Part shown: positions 60,308 through 64,000 of the stretch, one piece after another
Layout of the letters: each line of letters starts with the position of its first letter
How positions within the stretch are numbered: the stretch's first letter is position 1
DNA from: Ardenticatenaceae bacterium
Lineage (GTDB): Bacteria > Chloroflexota > Anaerolineae > Promineifilales > Promineifilaceae
Direction: 5' to 3'
Assembly: GCA_020634215.1 (NCBI GenBank)
Contig: JACKCD010000001.1
Span: 62,001 to 126,000 of the forward strand
DNA length: 64,000 bases
Translations under genes and position numbers: made by a program
The notes under the pieces: generated by a model
The model's database searches: none
What the model was told of the DNA's origin: nothing
What the model saw: the letters and a program-made list of their open reading frames with translations, nothing else

Positions 60308-60847
60308 TTAACGCGCACTCGATAAGTGGGAAAAAAGGTCTATGCGACGCGGCTCAAGCTGTTGGCAATATTGCCCTTCGTTCAGCATTACCGTCATCAG
60401 CAGCGCATCTTCGCCCGTGTCCCGATAATAGCGCCGCCGTTCGCCAACATACTCAAACTGATATTTCTCATACAGCTTTTGCGCCACCACGTTGCTGCGC
60501 CGCACTTCCAACGTTGCCAGCAGTGCCTGCTGCCCACACGCCAGCCAGAGCAAATTCAACAGCAGCAGTTCCCCCAGCCGCTTGCCGCGCCAGACCGGGT
60601 CAACGGCAAGAATGCTAATGTGGGCTTCGTCGGCCATCATCCAATAGCCCGCATACCCTAACAAGCTGTCCCCCGTCACCAATGCCTGGTAAAACGCCAG
60701 CGGGTTTTCGCTTAACTCATGCCTATAGAAGGAAGCGCGGGCAGCCGAGGGAAAGGATTGGTCTTCGATAGCAAGTACGGCATCAATATCAGCCGGTTGC
60801 AGCGGGCGCAGTTGGTAGGGAAAGGGAGGACAAAGGAAGTCTACCAT
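60308..60847 (-). CDS. rimI: Ribosomal-protein-S18-alanine N-acetyltransferase-like
   Basis: 179 residues. GNAT fold: LRPLQPADIDAVLAIEDQSFP, HISILAVDPVWRGKRLGELLLLNLL (acetyl-CoA loop R-G-K-R-L-G), NVVAQKLYEKYQFEYVGERRRYY with the C-terminal Tyr-rich motif. RimI acetylates the N-terminus of S18. It overlaps tsaB by one base, the usual tsaB-rimI neighbourhood. Length is slightly above the normal ~150. Confidence 0.92.
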   Translation of the reverse strand: MVDFLCPPFPYQLRPLQPADIDAVLAIEDQSFPSAARASFYRHELSENPLAFYQALVTGDSLLGYAGYWMMADEAHISILAVDPVWRGKRLGELLLLNLLWLACGQQALLATLEVRRSNVVAQKLYEKYQFEYVGERRRYYRDTGEDALLMTVMLNEGQYCQQLEPRRIDLFSHLSSAR

Positions 60848-61512
60848 TAGCTGCCGGCCGGATCACGCAAATAATTAGGTACCAGCGATGCGGGGTCATC
60901 CGGCGAACCCTTCCGCAGCCGCAGCCACGCCAATTCAGCCAAATGCCCGGCGCGGCGTGCCGAAGCCGCTGGCGAGGCGACGCGAAAAGTATTGCTGGCT
61001 GCTCGAATCTGCTTGCCTGCCTCTGGTGAAATTTCTCCAGCAAAGGTGGTGGGCAATTCCAAACCTTCTAAAAGCTCATCCCAGGTGCAAATCACCGGTT
61101 CAGCTTTGGCCTGCCACCCCAGCCGCTTGTGCCAACCGTAGAGGGCCGCACAGATGCGAGTGCGGCCGGCTTCGGCCACGGTACAAAGCTGGGCATCTAC
61201 CGGGCCAAACCCGGCGGCCAACACATCCAGCGTGCTGATGCCAACCAACGGCGTTTGGTAGGCCAGTGCCAGCCCTTTGGCTACGCTGAGACCTACGCGC
61301 AGCCCAGTGTAGGAGCCGGGGCCAATGGCGATGCCAATGCCCTTGAGATCGGACACCTCAACTTGCAGCCGCTGCAGCAGGTCGTCTATGGCGGGTGCCA
61401 GGTCAACGGTTTGGGTATTGTGGCTTTGCCAGCCTAGTTCGGCCAGTAGAAAACGGCCGTTATGAACTGCCAGCCCCAACCATTTTGTCGCCGTATCAAT
61501 CGCTAAAATCAT
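60847..61512 (-). CDS. tsaB: tRNA t6A biosynthesis protein TsaB
   Basis: 221 residues. ASKHA fold without the full catalytic set: MILAIDTATKWLGLAVHNG, DLAPAIDDLLQRLQV, GIGIAIGPGSYTGLRVGLSVAKGLALAYQTPLVGISTLDVLA. Part of the TsaBDE complex that makes N6-threonylcarbamoyladenosine-37 in tRNA. Its product is the substrate of MtaB (1590-2894). Confidence 0.95.
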   Translation of the reverse strand: MILAIDTATKWLGLAVHNGRFLLAELGWQSHNTQTVDLAPAIDDLLQRLQVEVSDLKGIGIAIGPGSYTGLRVGLSVAKGLALAYQTPLVGISTLDVLAAGFGPVDAQLCTVAEAGRTRICAALYGWHKRLGWQAKAEPVICTWDELLEGLELPTTFAGEISPEAGKQIRAASNTFRVASPAASARRAGHLAELAWLRLRKGSPDDPASLVPNYLRDPAGS

Positions 61513-61518
61513 CCTTTC

Positions 61519-62019
61519 TTACACCCCAAAAGCCCGCTGCCGAAACTCCCGCAGCAGCGTCATGGATCGTTCGCCGTTTGCCATAAAGCGCAAACTGCGG
61601 CGCATGTCGTTGACATAGGTAAAGGTAATCCAGAGCGTGTCGGCCGGTAGCACCGAGGCCACCCGTTCCGGCCACTCAATCATCATCGCCCCACCACTTC
61701 CTACCACGTCTTCCAATCCACTGGTAAAAATATCCCCCTCACCTTCCAGCCGATAGCCATCTACGTGGTACAAAATACGGCCGTCGGGCAAGCGTGGGTA
61801 TTCGTTAATCAAAGTAAACGTGGGGCTGGTCACTCGCACCGTGCTGCCCCAACCACGCCCCACCCCCCGCGCAAACACCGTTTTGCCAGCCCCAAGCTCA
61901 CCCGATAAACACAAGCAATCGTCAGCTTGCAGCAGTTCACCCAGCCGCACACCCAGCCGTACCGTCTGCTCCACGCTCGTGCTAATAAAATCTACCGTTC
62001 GCTCATCCAAAATAGCCAT
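61519..62019 (-). CDS. tsaE: tRNA t6A biosynthesis ATPase TsaE
   Basis: 166 residues. P-loop LSGELGAGKTVFARGVGRGWG (about 38-47 for the core), TSPTFTLINEYP and YHVDGYRLE, followed by IEWPERVASVLPAD. Drives the TsaBD complex by ATP hydrolysis. First gene of tsaE-tsaB-rimI; six bases separate it from tsaB. Length is normal. Confidence 0.95.
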   Translation of the reverse strand: MAILDERTVDFISTSVEQTVRLGVRLGELLQADDCLCLSGELGAGKTVFARGVGRGWGSTVRVTSPTFTLINEYPRLPDGRILYHVDGYRLEGEGDIFTSGLEDVVGSGGAMMIEWPERVASVLPADTLWITFTYVNDMRRSLRFMANGERSMTLLREFRQRAFGV

Positions 62020-62112
62020 AGCTGTGACCTTTGACTTATCAACTTATTATACCTCCTGCGGCTAATCATGGTATCATTACACACTAACGCAAATTTAAGG
62101 AACAAAAATGCA

Positions 62113-62841
62113 ATGCGGATTCTCATAATCTCAGACATCCACGCCAATTTATTCGCTTTTGAAGCTGTACTGGCGGCAGCCGCAGGCACGTGGGATCGCA
62201 TCTGGTGTCTTGGGGACGTGATTGGCTATGGGCCACACCCCAATGAATGCGTCGAGCTGCTGCGGCAACATAACCATATTAGCTTGTCGGGCAACCATGA
62301 TTGGGCTGTATTGGGCAAAATTGACATCAACATCTTTAACCCCGAAGCGCAAAAAGCCATTGAATGGACACACCAACAAACAACCGCCGAAACACTAGAC
62401 TATTTGGATCAGCTGCCATCCAAGCTCACTTTTGAGCCATTTACCCTGGCGCACGCCAGCCCGCGCCAGCCCGTTTGGGAATATATCCTTGACCCCTACA
62501 CGGCCGAAATTAACTTTGATCATTTTGACACCCCCTACTGCCTGGTTGGTCACACCCATGTTCCCGTTTTGTTTGCCTATCGTGACCAATTTGACGTGGC
62601 AGCACTTAGCCCTGTTTATGATGAGACGGTGCAACTTAGCAATACACGGTTGATTATTAACCCAGGCAGCGTAGGACAGCCGCGTGACACAGATCCGCGT
62701 GCCGCATATGCCATCCTCAACCTGGAATCGCTAACCTGGACACACCATCGCGTCGTTTATCCTGTGGAAAAAACGCAGGAGGCAATGCGGAAGCATGATT
62801 TACCGGCTCGGCTCATCACCCGCTTGGCACAAGGTTGGTAA
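62113..62841 (+). CDS. Metallophosphoesterase (YfcE/MJ0936-like)
   Basis: 242 residues from the ATG at 62113. Calcineurin-like dimetal site: ILIISDIHANLFAF (Asp7, His9), CLGDVIGYGP (Asp), LSGNHDWA (Asn-His-Asp), LAHASPR and LVGHTHVPV (Gly-His-Thr-His). Hydrolyses phosphodiesters; in vivo substrate unknown. The DNA is less G-skewed than its neighbours and has no AACGGCCGTT. Confidence 0.9.
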   Translation: MRILIISDIHANLFAFEAVLAAAAGTWDRIWCLGDVIGYGPHPNECVELLRQHNHISLSGNHDWAVLGKIDINIFNPEAQKAIEWTHQQTTAETLDYLDQLPSKLTFEPFTLAHASPRQPVWEYILDPYTAEINFDHFDTPYCLVGHTHVPVLFAYRDQFDVAALSPVYDETVQLSNTRLIINPGSVGQPRDTDPRAAYAILNLESLTWTHHRVVYPVEKTQEAMRKHDLPARLITRLAQGW

Positions 62842-62917
62842 GAACAGGGAACTTTTACCGTCCAAGATTCGTTTCATATTCAACCGTAAATTTGAACCCG
62901 AATATGGAGTGTAATCA

Positions 62918-63835
62918 ATGAACGCCAAATTAATCACCTCGTTTTTTGTATTTATCCTCATGCTGCTAATGGTAGGTTGTGGCACAAGGGCGGCCGAAAT
63001 GTCAGCGGTTTCTGAAAATGCCGTGGCTCCGGCTGCCGATGCCTTTGACAGCGGTGGCTTTGCTTTTGAAGAAGCTGCTGTAGAAGCTCCGGCCGCAGAA
63101 CCCGGATCAACTCAACTTCCATCCAGCCAACCCCGTTTGATCATTCGCACCGCCGATATGAGCATTATCGTCACCGACACGGACGAGGCGATGGATCGGC
63201 TGGCGAAAATGGCAACGGATAATGGGGGCTGGGTGGTGAACAGCAGCGTTTACCAATACAGCGACACAGCCAAGACGGGCAACATCACCTTGCGGGTGCC
63301 GGCCGAAGGGTTCGACAGTGCCATAGATGCCATTAGTGCCATGTCGATAGAGGTCACGAATTTGTCTACATCGGGGCAGGATGTGACGGAGGAGTTTGTG
63401 GATTTGTCGGCGCGGCTGGAGAATTTGGAAGCGACGGCCGTTCGCGTCCGCAGCTTTTTGGAGGATGCCGATACCGTGGAAGAAGCCCTGGCCGTCAACC
63501 AGGAGTTGAGCCGGTTGGAAGGTGAAATCGAATCCTTCAAAGGGCGCATCCAATATTTGAGCCAGTCGGCCGCTTTCTCCACCATTAGCATCAACATTAC
63601 CCCCGATGAGCTGTCACAACCCATTGAGGTAGGTGGCTGGCGACCCAGCGGTATTGTCCGCGATGCGCTTGAGGCGTTGGTTGATGCGCTGCAAGGGCTG
63701 GCAACCTTTGCCATCTGGCTGGTTATCTACTTCCTGCCGATTGCCCTTATCATCGGCATTCCGCTGTGGCTGGTGGTGCGCTTTGTGCGGCGGCGCGGCT
63801 GGTTCCGCCGGAACCAGGCGGCAACGGCAGAATAA
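62918..63835 (+). CDS. DUF4349 lipoprotein with C-terminal membrane helix
   Basis: 305 residues. Lipoprotein signal with lipobox LMVGC (Cys21). A low-complexity acidic linker (25-65), the DUF4349 body (about 70-250: RLIIRTADMSIIVTDTDEAMD, VTEEFVDLSARLENLEATAVR, a coiled coil at 155-205), one membrane helix (about 262-285) and an Arg-rich tail. Function of DUF4349 is unknown; proteins of this type look like envelope sensors or anchors. Followed by a heptamer hairpin. Confidence 0.88.
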   Translation: MNAKLITSFFVFILMLLMVGCGTRAAEMSAVSENAVAPAADAFDSGGFAFEEAAVEAPAAEPGSTQLPSSQPRLIIRTADMSIIVTDTDEAMDRLAKMATDNGGWVVNSSVYQYSDTAKTGNITLRVPAEGFDSAIDAISAMSIEVTNLSTSGQDVTEEFVDLSARLENLEATAVRVRSFLEDADTVEEALAVNQELSRLEGEIESFKGRIQYLSQSAAFSTISINITPDELSQPIEVGGWRPSGIVRDALEALVDALQGLATFAIWLVIYFLPIALIIGIPLWLVVRFVRRRGWFRRNQAATAE

Positions 63836-63837
63836 TG

Positions 63838-63890
63838 GGAGAATTGGAGATTGGAGATTTTGAATCTCCAATCTCCAATTCTCTAATCCC
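63838..63890. repeat. Heptamer-repeat hairpin (AATCTCC)
   Basis: GGAGAATTGGAGATTGGAG pairs with CTCCAATCTCCAATTCTC. It lies at the end of the DUF4349 gene and abuts the minus-strand gene at the window edge. Confidence 0.88.
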
Positions 63891-64000
63891 CTCGAATCGC
63901 CTGACGAACGGCCGTTATTTTCTCTTGAAAAACGGCCGTTTCTGTTTGTTCCAGGCGGCGGGGGCGGGGCAGGTCAATGGGAATGCGGTCGGTGAGGGTG
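63883..64000 (-). CDS. 3' end of an unidentified gene (continues outside)
   Basis: An open minus-strand frame enters from the window edge: TLTDRIPIDLPRPRRLEQTE, then TAVFQEKITAVRQAIRGD and TAG at 63883. Two AACGGCCGTT copies give the repeated TAVF/TAVR. Too short to assign. Confidence 0.45.
   Translation of the reverse strand, partial: TLTDRIPIDLPRPRRLEQTETAVFQEKITAVRQAIRGD

Larger units (their letters stand above)
195..63940. repeat. Highly iterated palindrome AACGGCCGTT (57 copies)
   Basis: Exact copies read by eye start at 196, 368, 929, 2717, 3175, 7541, 11813, 12970, 14112, 14994, 15129, 15295, 15435, 16081, 17656, 17757, 19106, 19695, 20109, 22512, 23379, 23660, 24110, 25752, 27339, 27711, 28264, 28860, 29562, 29838, 32164, 36000, 36097, 36460, 37182, 43415, 43469, 43519, 43799, 44072, 44544, 45174, 45978, 47031, 50622, 51856, 53499, 54025, 54373, 55025, 57065, 58685, 58958, 59801, 61452, 63907 and 63931. 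Many further sites match 8 or 9 of 10. Most copies lie inside genes, in all three frames, giving recurrent peptides ETAV, NGRF and KRPF. Copies are absent from the 3.74-7.54 kb accessory insert and rare in the most conserved genes (32.2-36.0 and 37.2-43.4 kb). Confidence 0.95.

Overview
The window looks like chromosomal DNA of a Chloroflexota (Anaerolineae-like) bacterium. This is inferred from gene content and style only: no rRNA or other marker is present. The supporting content is a membrane-anchored Rieske/cytochrome b/diheme cytochrome c complex, MreB, Rex, an F420-type luciferase-like oxidoreductase, a geranylgeranyl-reductase-like flavoprotein, a fused B12 mutase (IcmF), anaerobic sulfatase maturation, and GC-rich coding DNA. 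Genes lie on both strands in short operons.

Layout. 1-3.7 kb: exported DUF3352 and LppX-like lipoprotein genes (-), mtaB and a double-HTH regulator (+). 3.7-7.1 kb: a 2.9 kb accessory insert between two 215-bp direct repeats (the 3' end of the sulfatase-maturase gene). It holds a small membrane protein, a complete IS66-type element with 8-bp target duplication, and a VapBC-type toxin-antitoxin pair with a palindromic operator. 6.9-11.6 kb: the maturase and two Cys-type sulfatases (-). 11.5-13.4 kb: a gene graveyard with remnants of an oligopeptide ABC ATPase, a restriction-modification protein, a transposase and a MntA-HepT pair. 13.4-19 kb: adenine deaminase, a SulP-STAS-cNMP transporter and an IS1-like element. 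19-29.2 kb: a B12 / acyl-CoA block (icmF, methylmalonyl-CoA mutase large chain, methylmalonyl-CoA epimerase, acrylyl-CoA-reductase-like oxidoreductase) with a DedA-PAP2 fusion and DUF2442 proteins. 29.4-35.2 kb: F1 ATP synthase genes atpAGDC, then mreB. 35.2-39.6 kb: rex, a glycosyltransferase, argS, dcd, tRNA-Val. 39.7-43 kb: Rieske, cytochrome b and diheme cytochrome c. 43-50 kb: zinc-ribbon proteins, a polyamine ABC transporter (potABCD) and an Lrp regulator. 50-54 kb: geranylgeranyl-reductase-like enzyme and a secreted amidase. 54-59.1 kb: three adjacent, frame-broken GT39-like membrane glycosyltransferase genes. 59.1-64 kb: a sugar-nucleotide epimerase, rimI-tsaB-tsaE, a phosphoesterase and a DUF4349 lipoprotein.

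The most unusual property is not a gene. The 10-mer palindrome AACGGCCGTT occurs 57 times by eye (about 0.1 expected by chance), inside and outside genes. At many copies the strand composition flips from G-rich on the 5' side to C-rich on the 3' side, changing synonymous codon endings at the motif. A second genome-wide-style feature is a family of intergenic hairpins built of tandem heptamers. Both recall HIP1 palindromes and heptamer repeats of cyanobacteria, but the sequences differ.
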